From contig NC_037091.1 in assembly GCF_002994745.2 (NCBI RefSeq), positions 6,658,001-6,722,000 of the forward strand: a stretch of 64,000 bases of DNA, read 5' to 3'. Below the pieces are notes generated by a model. That model did no database searches. It was not told where the DNA came from and was given only the letters and a program-made list of their open reading frames with translations. Below are positions 25,097 to 37,206 of the stretch, one piece after another. The position numbers and the translations under genes were made by a program. Origin of the DNA: Rosa chinensis. Its lineage: Eukaryota; Streptophyta; Magnoliopsida; Rosales; Rosaceae. Positions within the stretch are counted from its first letter, which is position 1. Every line of letters begins with the position of its first letter.

Positions 25097-25314
25097 TGTT
25101 CAAGGAAAACCTAATTTGTGTTTAGCCCAAACTCTAGGTTACTTAACCTAGTGGTAATAGGATTTAATTAGAAGGATCTAGAATCCTATTCAATGTAGAA
25201 TTACTTTCCTTGTATGATTGAGATTCTATGCATTGTAATCCTCTATATAAAGAGGCCCCTATTATCAATGAGAATACACATCGATTATCTCTCAATTCTC
25301 GTTTCCCTAAAACA
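25097..25314 (+). repeat. 3' LTR of first copia
   Basis: This 218-bp copy of 18746-18963 has about five substitutions. The TATATAAA box is kept at 25244-25251. It is followed by GTTAG, the right target-site copy. Confidence 0.94.
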
Positions 25315-25482
25315 GTTAGTTAATTCACAAATAATTTACGAATTAATGAATCTTTCAAAACAACACCTGTTTTCAAATTATTCTTAAATATTCAGAAAAT
25401 TTGCATTGTTTTTTAAGTTAGCCGAATTATTCACGAATACGTATTATTCCCGAATTTTTCTATTGAAAAAAAATGTCAAACA
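25315..25482. other. 168-bp AT-rich spacer between two inverted copia elements
   Basis: No coding potential is visible. This short stretch is all that separates the plus-strand and minus-strand copia copies. Confidence 0.8.
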
Positions 25483-25718
25483 TGTTTAAGGAAAACTGAA
25501 TTGGGAGAGAATTGAGTCGTACTTTCATTGATAATAGGGGCCTCTTTATATAGAGAATTACAAGACATAGAATCAGAATTGTACAAGGACAAATATCGTA
25601 CAATTAATCAGATATCTATGAATATCTTCGAGAATATCTCTAATTCTAAAACCCTATTACAACTAGGTCAAGTAACCTAGAGTTTGGGCCAGACACATAT
25701 TCTGGATTTACTTGAACA
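25483..25718 (-). repeat. 3' LTR of second copia
   Basis: This is the downstream LTR in element orientation, bounded on the plus strand by TGTTTAAGG and TTGAACA. The adjacent CTCCCCCTTGTG (25719-25730) is the polypurine tract read on the minus strand. Confidence 0.92.
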
Positions 25719-25730
25719 CTCCCCCTTGTG

Positions 25731-28700
25731 TCGCCCAAACGTGGTGCTCCTCTCGTTGCCTCATTAAAAACCTTGCCGAGTAACAAAAACTCAGTGAGAC
25801 AAAAATAACATCGGTCGAAGGGGGAAAAGAGCACAACACACCCTTCACGTTTCGAGACCACACATGTAGACATCTCCCCCTGATGACAAAGGTCATTGGA
25901 GTTAGGATAACTTCCGCAAACAATGCTACCAACATATTTCTCGAAAATGGAATTTAGGCAATGACTTAGTGAGCAACTCTACCACATTGTCTTCAGATCG
26001 AACCTAGTTCACTTTGATCTTGAGGAGAGTCTGTTGTTGTTGATTATGCTTGGTGTTGTCGCTTTTGATGTAGCCTTGCATCATTTGTTCAAAACAAGCA
26101 GCATTATCCTAAATGCTTGTAGGCTCATCTGTGGTAGACTTCAAACCACAATTGTTCGAACATGTTATATATTCAATCCATATACATTCACGAACCACAT
26201 CATGAAGAGCAATAATCTCTGCATTGTTCGAAGATATAGAGACTAGAATATGTTTTGTAGACCTCCAAGATATCACGGTCTTTACCCATGGTGAACACTT
26301 AACCAGTTTGGGAAGACTTTTGTGTGGGTCAAAGAGATACCCAACATCAGTAAAACCTTCTAAAACACATGTTGTTTTGGGATGGGGATAGAGGACGTAG
26401 GCCAGTGTTGGCAGCGTTCCTGGTGTCTGATGGGTCTGAATCCATCGTCTCGTTGTAGGAATAGAACAAGCCCATATCAATAGTACATCTCAAGTACCGA
26501 AAGATATCTTTTACACCAATCAAATGGCGTCGCGTTGGCACAAAGCTATATCTAGCTAACAAGTTCACTGCAAATGAGATGTCCGGCCTTGCTCATTGAG
26601 CTAAGTACAATAATGCACCTATTGTACTTAAGCATGCCACTTTTGCCTTTAGCACATCTTTGTTATCATCATTTGGACAAAGAGGATCCTTTTCAGGAAC
26701 AAGACTACGGACGATCATGGGGGTGCTTGAAGGCTTGACCTTGTCAAAATTCCTAAGCATCTATCAACACGATACTTAAGTTTCAAACTGAAACATAATC
26801 GTGTTCTCCCAAAATCCTTCATCTCAAACTCGGATTTCAAGTGTTCAGCGGTTTTCTTTAACTCTTTAAGGGTTTCCAATGAAGATCATGTCCAACATGA
26901 AACGCGATAGAATTTGAAACTTGTTATTGAAACGCGCGCGCATATCCCTTCTCAATCAAGTAGTCACTTTAGTGAGCATTTCAACCATATTGTAAACGTG
27001 CTCCGTGGTCTAGAGCCACTTGACTTGGGTAAATGAAGTTCACCATGAACTTTCATGTACATTCCATATCTAGATCCCCATAGAGATACGTAGTGATCAC
27101 ATTTGCAAGCTGGATGTTCAGTTATTAGGAAACTACCAAACTGACAAGGTAGTAAAGTGCAATGACATCCATTACGAGAGAACATGTCTCATTGTAGTCG
27201 ATTCCAGGGCATTTTGTGAGAAGCCTTGCGCCATAAGGCGAGATTACCATTTCTTTTTCTCAACATGCTTTCTAACGAAGACCTATTAGTCAATAGGTTT
27301 TATGTTAGGAGGTATTGGCATCACTGGCTCGAAAACCTTCCTCTTCATTAGAGAATCCAACTTAACCTGGATTGCATCTTTCCATTTAGGCCAAATTTCT
27401 CTACCATGGCATTTATTCATCAACGGAGCGTGGTTTGATATTATCGGACTCAACAAACTCATGTGCAAGGAAATGCAGAACTACATCAGTACATCATCAA
27501 TTATGATGGAGTTTCTATCCCACGTCTCATGTACACTAGTGTAATTTTCAAAGAGCTCTATATTCTCAAGAATAGGTTTTGACATTGAGGCGTCTCCCAA
27601 TGATAACCATAATCCGGAAGATTATCATGAGATAAATTTTGAGCGTTGATGATCAAAGGATTGGAATGTGCCAAAGTATCCTTCAAACCCACGATTCTCC
27701 CACGCATCCTAATTGGGGCTATGGCCTATAACGCCAGAATGTCACTCTCTTTGGCATCAGCGTCACGCCTACTTCTGTGTAGGGTGGCATTACATCCTCT
27801 CGTATGGACGTCCTACCTTGCAGGCAAATTTGCAGCAGATGTGTGATCTCATCACTTTAACAGAGATCAAGATCAGACATAGTAGGGACACACGACAATT
27901 CCTGTCGTTCCTGCTGAGCATTCGTGTTTCTTATCTCCCCATAACGACGGGAAGATTGTCTCATCCATATGAAAACCCACAAATCTAGTGGTAAGGAGAT
28001 CGCCTTGCAAGGGCATTAAGTGGCGGAAGATTGTTGGAGTCTCAAATCCAATTGAGTTGCCTATTCGTCTGTAAGGACCTATCATAGTGCGTTGTGGCGG
28101 CACAGTTGGCACATAAATGGCTCACTCAAATGTGTATAAGTACGGAATACTTGTACCCAGTCACTAGCTGTAACGCAGAGATAGATTGAGTGGCGGTGGG
28201 TCGTAGACGAATTAGCATTGCTGCATGCGATATTGCATCACCCCAAGGGGATATAAGGAGATTGGTATGCATTACCAATATCTGAGCTACCATCGTAGTC
28301 ATTTCTACGAGACCATTTAGGTATGCTCATGGGAATATGATGTTAAACATCAGTCCCATTGCAATAACCGTCGAAAGTATTCGACGTAAACTTTCTAGCA
28401 TCGTCAAATCCAATTGACTAAATCGGATGATCCGTGGAGTGAGCCCGTTGTCATGTGATATGTGCTAGGAGTGTAGCATAAATAGCATTACAAGTGGACA
28501 ATGGCACAAGACGTGACAAACGTGTTTGCTTGTCAGCCAACATGATGAGATATTTAAACGTCCGCAAGTTAATTGAACTAGTCCCTAAAATCCCCACGGA
28601 CTCTACGTAAAAACAGAATGAGTATTTTTCATATGTTTTGCATAGGACGGTCTTAGTCTTAATTTTCCTAAGAAACGGGCTTTGTAAAACGAGCGAGAGG

Positions 28701-29687
28701 CTTTAGAAGCAACCAATGAGGATTTTGGTTTGGCCTGCTCATCTGAAACGCTATTTGAAGCAAAGTTTGTGATTGCAACATCACCATAATGGACGCCATC
28801 CATGACGTCATGGATAGGGACTGTGCCAGCCCTTGGCTAGTGGTGGACGGCGGCGGTGCCAAAGGCAGCGGCGACGGTCACACTTAGTCCAGGAATCAAC
28901 TTTTGATTCATGCTTTGTTTCGCTCGAGAGAATGGATATCCATGTGAAGTCTTTAGTAGACGGATCATCATATCATTACCAGAATGACCTATCATGTCGT
29001 GAAAACGCCAACATGTGTCTAAATCCAAGAGATCTTATCTCATAACTTTATTTGATTTAATAGCTCGAATAGTGACATAGAGTCTACTAGAGAGACATAT
29101 AAACTTCTCTAAGTTGCGCCTTTGTTCGCAATCGTTAGAGCTATTGGAAAGGAACTCATTTCCATTCTTTACATGCGTTTTCGAATGGAATCCATTGGCT
29201 AGGAGCGTAGAGAGTTTCTGTGATAGTAATCATAGGTGTGATTTTCCCTAGGAGCGTAGAGAGTTTCTGTGACAGTAATCAAGGTGTCATTTGATAAGGG
29301 GAACTTGGGCTATTCCATGTCCTTAAATTAATACTTATGGCCCAGCCATCGTAGTCACAAGGGTAATATGCTCAGAATCAAAATGGAGTCATAATGAAAA
29401 GAACTCGAAATTTTATTCATAAGCCAACGGAGTACATCATTGTCTCTTAACTATTAGGAGAATCTAATCCAAATGCTAGCTAATGCAAAACAAAGGTAGT
29501 CGTTTGACTTCTTTCGATAACTTCAAAATAAATATGACCAGGTAAGTAGAGAGATGTCGGTGGAGCAAGACTCGCTTAAGTACCACTTATCTCAAAACCT
29601 TCCTAGACATCATATTCATTTTGGATGAGTCTATGTAAAGAAAACTAAACCAATGACATTTACTACAAAGTATATGGCAATTGCCTA
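25731..29687 (-). pseudogene. Copia pol remnants (second copy)
   Basis: The minus strand shows GAG-pre-integrase sequence (MDLDTCWRFHDMIGHSGND, 29028), RT entry (WPKWKDAIQVKLDSLMKRK, 27430) and the connection/RNase H part (NLLARYSFVPTRRHLIG, 26568). The RT box area at 26886-26899 has the same short out-of-frame form as the first copy. Many stops and frame changes occur throughout. Confidence 0.87.
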
Positions 29688-30822
29688 TTACATCTCTTGG
29701 AAAAATAAAGACTTAAACAGAATTGGCGATCTATTGATCCCAGCCAGATTTGTAGTCTTCAACTCTTCACTATAGATCATCTTCTTGATCTTCTTGTTCC
29801 ACATAGTGACCTTCTTTTGCTTCACAATATACTTTGTAGGCGGTGACAATTTCTTCACAAGCTCTACAAATGTGTGTCCAATGACCGGATAATCCACATC
29901 GGGAACATACATCTCTGTGCTCAGACTCCATTGATTGTGGCGCTTTGAAAGCGTCATTAGGATGGCTCTTAGTATTGGTGGCACCACCAACATGGCCAGA
30001 AGCGTTGCCTCTCTCACTCTTTCCACGTTGACCTCTTCGGTTCCGTGTTAGCCTATTTTGGCTGTTACCTTCCTCATTAGAGCAAGAATATGGACCAGAA
30101 CGTCCAAAATTGTCCCTAGATTTAGGGTTGCGCTCTTGGCGCCCTCCCTTAGGGGCGCTACTATAATTGGACTTTGAAATATGCTATGTTCCCATAGGTC
30201 TCAAATTATAGTTCTTCACAAGGATGCTGTCATGCTTTTCAGTGACATTCATAGCTCTAATGAGCTCATGAAACCTTGTGATCCATTTTGCAGTAACATC
30301 GATTCGATAGTTCTTTGCAACCACCAATACCGAGACGGGAAAGGTAGAGAGAGTCCTCTCAATCAACATCGCATATGTGATATCTTTTACATAATCCCAT
30401 CAAGGATTTAATGCGAAGTGCTTCTGAGTTGTAGTCAAGAACTGTCTTGAAATCACAGAAGTAGAGGCTATGCCATCTCACTTCTAGGTCAGGAAGCATG
30501 AGTCACGGACGTTGCTAAATCTTTCATCGAGTGAGACCCACAACCTTCTGGGGTCTTCTTCATTCATATACTCGTACTAAAGCGAATCATCCATATGTCG
30601 AGTCATTAGGATGATGGCTTTTGCCTTATTTGCCTCCAAGACTGCTCTATTTGCTTCCAAAGGCTGAGCTTGCTCAACAGTTAGCACGTCCTGGCTAGGC
30701 TCGAGAATTATATCCAAGATTCCATCAGCCTTGAGATGCTGGCGAACATCATGAACCCACTTGTGATATCCACAGCCAGTTGTTCCCAATGGAATGAAGT
30801 CCAGTTTGTTCAGGTTACTCAT
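29688..30822 (-). pseudogene. Copia gag (second copy)
   Basis: An ATG at 30822 opens MSNLNKLDFIPLGTTGCGYH, matching the first copy. The gag domain breaks after HMDDSL near 30577 and resumes in fragments (MLIERTLSTFPVSVLVVAKN, 30369). The basic, zinc-knuckle end lies to 29688 with its cysteines partly lost. Confidence 0.86.
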
Positions 30823-31730
30823 CTTGAAAGAGAACAAGAAATTAGGGTTAGTTTCGGAGAGAAAAAGGCTACCACACGAAAACAATATAATTTATTAGCG
30901 TAGTCGCTTCCAAGAAATCCGATTCCAAGAGGAATTGGGTTAGATCGAAACAATGATGTGTTTGTGGTCGATCATAACTTCTCAACAAACTCTAAGTTTG
31001 GAGGACTATACAAGCTAGCTCCAAGTTTGGACTGAGCACGAACCCCCATAGTTCGGCTTAATTAGGTCTCTCCTATGATGAAGAAAGGGGGGGCAGAAGA
31101 AAAGAGTTTTCAAGTCCCCGAGAAAAATAAGATAAATTGAAAAAAAAATTAAAAAAGGGAACTTTTAGTAAAAAATATCTTGAAATAGGTCGCCGGAAAA
31201 TTTAGCAGAAAAAAGTTGCTGAAAAAGTCACCGGAGCTGATGTGGCATCGGAGTTGACGTGTCGTGCTGACGTGGCTACCGAGGTGGACCTGCTTCAGTG
31301 GGCCTCTGGGCTTGGGCTTCTGGGCTGCCTTCTTTTCCTTTCCCTTTTTTTTTTCTTCTCTATGGCGGTTCAATGGTTCAACTGCTTTTAGTGGCCGGTT
31401 CGGAATCTTTACGGCCTGTTCCAGGAAAAAAATTTCCTGATCCTGAGATCAAGCCGCTGGAAAAATTTGGTAGCATTTGGAGGTCCGGAAGGTGGTGAAT
31501 CGGTTGAGTATTTGCTGCGGGTGGTTTGGAGCTTCCGGTGGACGGTTTGGTAGGTTTCTGGCTGATTCTGGTTGTTCTGCCGCCGGTTCTGGACTCTTGG
31601 TGTAGAGGGCTTCAAGGTGTGAGGTGGGGACAAAAAAGGCTTAAAGGTTTTGTGATTGAATTTAGGGTATTAGCTTCTTGAATCAGGGTTTAGCTATTTG
31701 TTTCAGGGTTAGGGCTTCGTGCTGATAACG
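30823..31730 (-). other. Leader of second copia
   Basis: This non-coding stretch between the 5' LTR and gag is largely unlike the first copy's leader in its outer half but similar near gag. A 74-codon frame at 31149-31373 is Lys-rich and has no family features, so I treat it as chance. Confidence 0.6.
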
Positions 31731-31966
31731 TGTTTAAAGAAAACTGAATTGGGAGAGAATTGAGTCGTACTTTCATTGATAATAAGGGCCTCTTTATATA
31801 GAGGATTAAAAGACATAGAATCAGAGTTGTACAAGTAAAGATAATCGTACAATTAATCGGATATCTATAAATATCTCTGAGAATATCTCTAATTCAAAAC
31901 TCTATTACAACTAGGTCAAGTAACCTAGAGTTTGGGCCAGACATATATTCTGAATTTACTTGAACA
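31731..31966 (-). repeat. 5' LTR of second copia
   Basis: This 236-bp LTR carries a minus-strand TATATAAA box at 31792-31799. The adjacent minus-strand CGTTATCAGCACGAA is the primer-binding position shared with the first copy. Confidence 0.92.
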
Positions 31967-32795
31967 GTTTTGTATTTGTGTTTTTCTTGTTTTGGGTTTA
32001 AGCTTTTGGGTTTTTTAATACACTAAATTTAGAGATAATGGAGTATAAAATTTTGAGCAATTTACCAAAAAGGTCAAATGTCCGAGCCCAATACCCATGC
32101 GCAGAGGAACACTAATTAATGCCCATGCGGTCCCTTTAAGTTTTGACTAATATAAAATAAGCATTAAAGTTGATGTTAATTACAAAATTGCCACCGTATC
32201 TTTTAAATTGATTTTAATTACAAAATTACCACAACATTCAACATAAAAGCAAAAAATGTTTAATTTTTGACTCATATCATGCTCATCATCCAAATCTATC
32301 TAAAACATTATATAATACTATTGGCTAACAGTAATATTTGCAACCTTATTATTTTGTAATAGCATTTTCAATTTTATACTTGATTAACGTCCTACACACA
32401 AAAACACCTTCAACTTTCATAACAAGTTATGAGATTGATTTTGCAGTATAGCACAAAATAGTATTTTCTCCTTTGCTATATTCTTGGTCTTCATCTCTCT
32501 TCCTAACCTTGAGTTTTTTTGCTCTTGTGTTACCTATAGTTTATGTCTTTACATTACGAATCTTTCTCTTGGTAGTCATTGTGTGAAACTGCAAATAATG
32601 AACAAACGATTAACATGTCAGCTGTTATGGTTATAAAGTAAAAGTGACTATATGCAGTATTTGTTGGTGGTTTGGTGCAACTTACTTCATATATCTAATA
32701 ATTAAGGATTAAATGTATAAATGAGGCAAGTCACATGTATGGATAGAGAAATGAACTACTAAATCCATTGAATATATGAAGTTCATATCAAAACA

Positions 32796-33790
32796 TTTAA
32801 CTCATTAGTATACATTGGATAATCACTATTAAGTGCCAGTAGGAGCTGATTGCTACTGACGGTCAGTAGAATCTGGTAACTGCTATTAAGGATCAATAGA
32901 ATTTGGTAATTGCGATTGAGGGTTAGTAGAATTTGGGTCACCGTTAAACTCATTAGTATACATTGGATGATCATTGTTAAGTGCTAGTAGGAACGAATTG
33001 CTACTGAGGGTCAGTAGAATCTGGTAAGTGTTGTAAGTGCTACTGAGAATCAATAGACTCTGGTAACTACTACTGAGGGTCTGTAGAATCTGGTAACTGC
33101 TATTGAGGATCAATAGAATTTGGTAATTGCGACTGAGAGTTAGTAGAATTTGGGTCACCGTTAAACTCATTAGTATACATTGGATGATCATTGTTAAGTG
33201 CTAGTAGGAACTGATTGCTACTGAGGGTCAGTAAAATCTGGTAAATGCTACTGAGGGTCAGTAGAATCTAGTAAGTGTTGTAAGTGCTACTGAGAATTAG
33301 TAGACTCTAGTAACTACTACTGAGGGTCAGTAGAATTTGGTAATTGGGATCCATATCCCCACCAACAACAATAGTTAACAAGGTAGCACCAGTAGATATA
33401 AATGTAAAGACAGTTTCTCAATCACAAGACTTGGTTAACATGCTTACGAATTCTCTACTGAGAGTTAGTGAAAATTGGAGTAGTTCTTGTTCATTGTGAG
33501 TAAATTTGGATAACTACTAACTATAAGTGATAATTGAATAAAGCATCATTGCTATTGACTGTCAGTAGTATGACATGTTTCCTACTAAGGTCAGTATGAA
33601 ATTGAGGAATTGCTACTGAGAGTTAACAGGGAACTGGGTAAATTTTATTGAGGGTCAATAATAGAATTGTCAGGGGGTTAGTATGAAAATGAATAATTGC
33701 TATTGAGATTCAGTATGAATAAGGTAATTGCTACTGTGAGTCAATCGGAATAGAGCAATTACTACTAAGGGTCAGTATGCATATTGAAAA
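32796..33790. repeat. Minisatellite of short palindromic units
   Basis: About twenty degenerate copies of a ~30-bp unit centre on CTACTGA-GGG-TCAGTAG, an inverted repeat with a three-base middle. Perfect copies lie at 33001-33017, 33248-33264 and 33317-33333. The variant at 33100-33116 changes both arms together (CTATTGA/TCAATAG). A longer order exists too: a block beginning CTCATTAGTATACATTGGAT recurs at 32800, 32949 and 33168. Minus-strand frames here only mirror the repeat. Confidence 0.88.
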
Positions 33791-34307
33791 GATTATCTGA
33801 AATTCATAAGAACTTCACTAACATAATATATGTAATGATAACAAGTAGAGTAATAGGGAATCAAAACATGCAACTACCCTGGCAATAGAAAGCCCAACAA
33901 AAAGGGTACTTGAATCAACCAATTACTTAATGAAAACAAAATTGTGAAATCTCAAACACCAAACACTGAATCAACGACTAAGCAAAATGAAATGCATGAG
34001 CCAGCAAAAAAGGAAAAGCAAAATCATACTATACATATGAGCTAACACATGATGACAGCATCATGAATGATATCAAAAACAAATTTGAATAACAAAAAGT
34101 GTAAAAAAGAATAAAGAAATTCATATGCAAAACAACCCATCATAAATTCGATAGAAATGGAATTGCGAAATTCAAATTGCACCAAAAACATACCCCAAAT
34201 TGCTAAATTTACAGATCAAACTTCATGTTTGAGTGAGAAATTGAAATTCAAATCCGTTGGCCTTGATCGATCATGATCTAGATACGGATCTAAATCTAGA
34301 TCTGAGT

Positions 34308-34350
34308 CCTCCCTCTCTCTCGCTCTGTCTGTCTGTCTCTCTCTCTCTCT
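34308..34350. repeat. CT-rich microsatellite
   Basis: This is an interrupted (CT)n and (CTGT)n tract with no associated gene. Confidence 0.85.
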
Positions 34351-34562
34351 AAACACTGTCGTCAGTCTTTCTTTGTTGTTCTATATTTTAGAAATCCAAG
34401 GATATTTTTGTCAATAAAAAAAGATAGAATTTGTCTGCGTGCACTTTAAATGTCCGTATGGGCTATCTCATCTCACCGCAAAGGAAAAGAAGCCTCGTGT
34501 TTTACTCATGGGAATAATAAGAATATATTTGTACTTACTGGTAATTTGCTATAAAATTTTAA

Positions 34563-36019
34563 TGAAAATATAAGGATAAAATAGCTAGATTATGCAAATT
34601 GTTTGCATTTCAAAATAGCTTGACATGAATATGCCACGTATGATTAGGATCTAAACTCGATCTAGGCCTAGGCCTAATTTGAGTTCCTCTATCATTATCT
34701 AAATGTAAAGTATGTTTTCCGAGCTAAATAGGGAACATAGCTTCCGCCAACATCTCATGAACTTTGTTATATACTTAATTGATGATAGATAAACTGAAAA
34801 ACAAAGTAAATGAAAAATCATAACCTAATTTGTTTACTTTCCTTTCTAAAAGTTTTTTAATATATAGATTCAAGAAAGGTGAAACTTTGAGCGACAATTT
34901 TGAGTGTCATTTACCAAGGTGTAATTCATAGTTTTTATGTGTGCAAGTCATGGCTGCAAGCTTGCACTCCCAATGGCCTTTCATGAAGATAGTTCATGCT
35001 GTAAAACGCCATGAAACTTTAAAATACTCTCTTCAAACAAATATGACTGACAATGAGAACAGAAAATTGTGATCGAAACTATATTAGTCCAAAATCAATA
35101 TCAGCATGCATGAACATAGATTAATGTCACTAAGAAATAGTTAACGTTGTTTGTAGTTATATATGCATGCGCTCTAATAAGACTGAACATAGATTAATAT
35201 CTGTGCGTAAACATGATATGATATTAGATAAGAAATAGTTGTGAATGCATGCGTTCTAATACACCACTCGTTACAAGATCAAGGTTTCCTCCAACATCTC
35301 ATCAATAACAAAAGATGGAAACAAATAAGGGTGAATTGGTGATGACGAGTAAACGGAAGACAAAGGAACGCATAGCACAATTTGTACTTATCTTTCTAAA
35401 AGTTCATGAATAGGTTCAACACAGCGAAAGTTGAATACACTTCATAAGATTTTTGTTTTTTGGAAGAAAGCCGTCATTCTCTGTTTGATCCAAGTTGTAG
35501 TGGTCGAGCATCGCATGACTGAAACTACGGTTCATATTGTAAAAAAATCTTAAGAAAGTTGTGATGAATGGAAATCTCTATCAGTACAAGAGAGAACTGA
35601 TCCATTACGGCCAAAAGAGAATTCGATCAACACATGCATGAAAAGCACGTTTTATATAGATGTACAATATCTGTCAGAGCAATTCACTTGATTGCTTCAT
35701 TCTGGTATATGGCCCTCGTGCAAAAGCAAACAAGAATGAAAGGAAATGAACTTTCATTGAACTTAGAAATATCACAAGCTTACCTTACAGGACAATTATA
35801 TCGGTCAAAATATTAGTACCCACAGAAACAATTCCATTTACGATGGGGTTGTTGCTGTCAACAGAAATACAGTACCCGCAGAACAAGTCCATTTAATAAG
35901 TGTAGCAGCGAGGGTTTAACCCGCGAAAGTCACAGACCATATATGATAAAAACTTGAACACTAGCTAGACACAGGTAATAATCGTTTTGAGGGTGACTGT
36001 CACGATTCATAATGTTTTT
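34563..36019. other. Gene-free AT-rich stretch with diverged tandem duplications
   Basis: There is no coding sequence I can support. Sequence from about 34742 (CCAACATCTCATGAAC, then TTTCTAAAAGTT) recurs in diverged form from about 35285, a period near 545 bp. A ~72-bp stretch beginning GAACATAGATTAAT is also duplicated at 35113 and 35185. Confidence 0.45.
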
Positions 36020-36188
36020 TCTTTTTCGATTACCAAAGAAAGAAGCAAAGGCTACAAAGAGCCAACCCAAGAACAACTTAAACAAAAAATATCAAAGAAA
36101 TTTGCATGATAAGCTTGTAAAGTTAATGATGTCATGGACGAACTAGCAGCCACCTGAAAATGGCTTAAACTTGTCAATCGTGGTTCGT
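36020..36188. repeat. Left copy of a ~185-bp direct repeat flanking the first CACTA element
   Basis: The stretch with AAAGAAGCAAAGGCTACAAA, ATATCAAAGAAATTTGCATGA and TGAAAATGGC is matched, with changes, at 42078-42275. The last three bases, CGT, are the CACTA target duplication. Confidence 0.75.
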
Positions 36189-36570
36189 CACTAGGCCAAA
36201 AAATGAAACAGACGACGGATATTTTTCGTTGTGGGATATTGACAGCCACCGTTGTGTATCGGCGCGTTGTGTGATGAAAAATAGCACAACGGTGATGCAC
36301 CGTTGTATGATATGAAAACAGTCGACATACTCTTGTTATCAGCGTTGTGCCTTCTCTCGGCAGATGGTAGGCAGAGCTATTGCGCAGGCATGCTTCGCAT
36401 GGTTGGTGCATGCATCAGACAACGAAACTTATTTCAATATGTTGTTGGAAAACATTATCAGACAACGTTTTTTAAATTTCACTATCTTCTGATTTGTCGT
36501 CAGACTTCAGTTAGAGACTATGGTGGTTGTGTAGCTTAGTTCTGGACAACGTAGTTATGTTTTTATAGTT

Positions 36571-36795
36571 GTGTGAGTGTAATTGAGAGGACGCATTTTT
36601 GGTGAAACCATTGTGTGATATATAAGAACGCATTTGTTACAGTTGTGTGAGTGTAATTCAAAAGACGCATGTTTGGTAAAACCATTGTGTGATATATAAG
36701 AACGCATTTGTTATAGTTGTGTGAGTGTAATTGAAGAGATACATTTTGGTAAAACCATTGTGTGATATATAAGAATGCATTGTGTGAGTACCCGG
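36571..36795. repeat. 74-bp tandem repeat, three copies, in CACTA sub-terminal region
   Basis: GTGTGAGTGTAATT recurs at 36571, 36645 and 36719, each followed by a GACGCAT-type word and ATTGTGTGATATATAAGAA. Such arrays are typical binding regions for CACTA accessory proteins. Confidence 0.85.
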
Positions 36796-37206
36796 ATTTT
36801 GTGGTATTGAGACAACGTAACATTAACATTAAATCTGTTGTATGACAATTTTTATTGCCTGCATTTTGTGCATTACTAATGGTGCTCCATTTGGACCTAA
36901 TTATTAAGCAGAGATCAGTTGTAAACAAATCATATTGCAAACTATCAAATGAATAATCCAACCCATATTATAAACCTCAAATGTTAAAATGGAGCATTTC
37001 CCAATCATCCCATCCAAAATAAAAAGAAGAAAAGCACTCAAATGCATGTCCATCGACTTGGGACATCAAAAGCTGGTACAAATACATAATATTTGTTCCA
37101 AAACATGCGACATGGTGCATGGATATTGTACCATCAGAAAAGCACGCCAAAATGATGTTTTCCTTCAACAATAACCTATGTCATGGGAAATGCTTTCCTT
37201 CATCTC

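Larger units (their letters stand above)
18746..25314 (+). mobile_element. Ty1/copia LTR retrotransposon, first copy (plus)
   Basis: It is bounded by 218-bp LTRs (18746-18963 and 25097-25314) and by GTCAG/GTTAG, a five-base target duplication with one change. Gag, a GAG-pre-integrase block, RT traces and copia RNase H appear in the usual order. A polypurine tract (CAAGGGGGAG) precedes the right LTR. The LTRs differ at about 5 of 218 positions, yet coding frames are shredded by stops, so the copy was probably defective on arrival. Confidence 0.93.
25483..31966 (-). mobile_element. Ty1/copia LTR retrotransposon, second copy (minus)
   Basis: Its 236-bp LTRs lie at 25483-25718 and 31731-31966. 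Their end motifs, primer-binding sequence and internal proteins match the first copia, but the LTR body is only loosely similar, so this is a related subfamily. The LTR pair differs by roughly 7%, older than the first copy. No matching target duplication is visible (AAACA on the left, GTTTT on the right), so one flank may have been altered by rearrangement. Confidence 0.9.
32045..34562. mobile_element. Candidate terminal-inverted-repeat element, 2.5 kb
   Basis: The left end TAAAATTTTGAGCAATTTACC (32046-32066) is an imperfect inverted copy of the right end at 34540-34562. Phrases such as CCCATGCG/CCGTATGGG lie just inside both ends. No transposase is seen. The interior holds the palindromic minisatellite and a CT tract. 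The superfamily is unknown and no target duplication was resolved. Confidence 0.4.

Noticed and set aside
25646..25935. 75-codon minus-strand frames at the end of the second copia
   Set aside because: They span the polypurine tract and LTR border and have no domain; copia pol ends before them.
32783..33191. Minus-strand frames with repeated YQILLTLSS-like peptides
   Set aside because: They only translate the palindromic minisatellite. There is no start context and the repeat drifts without regard to codons.
32796..33790. CRISPR-like array
   Set aside because: Units are contiguous and degenerate with no unique spacers, and this is plant nuclear DNA.
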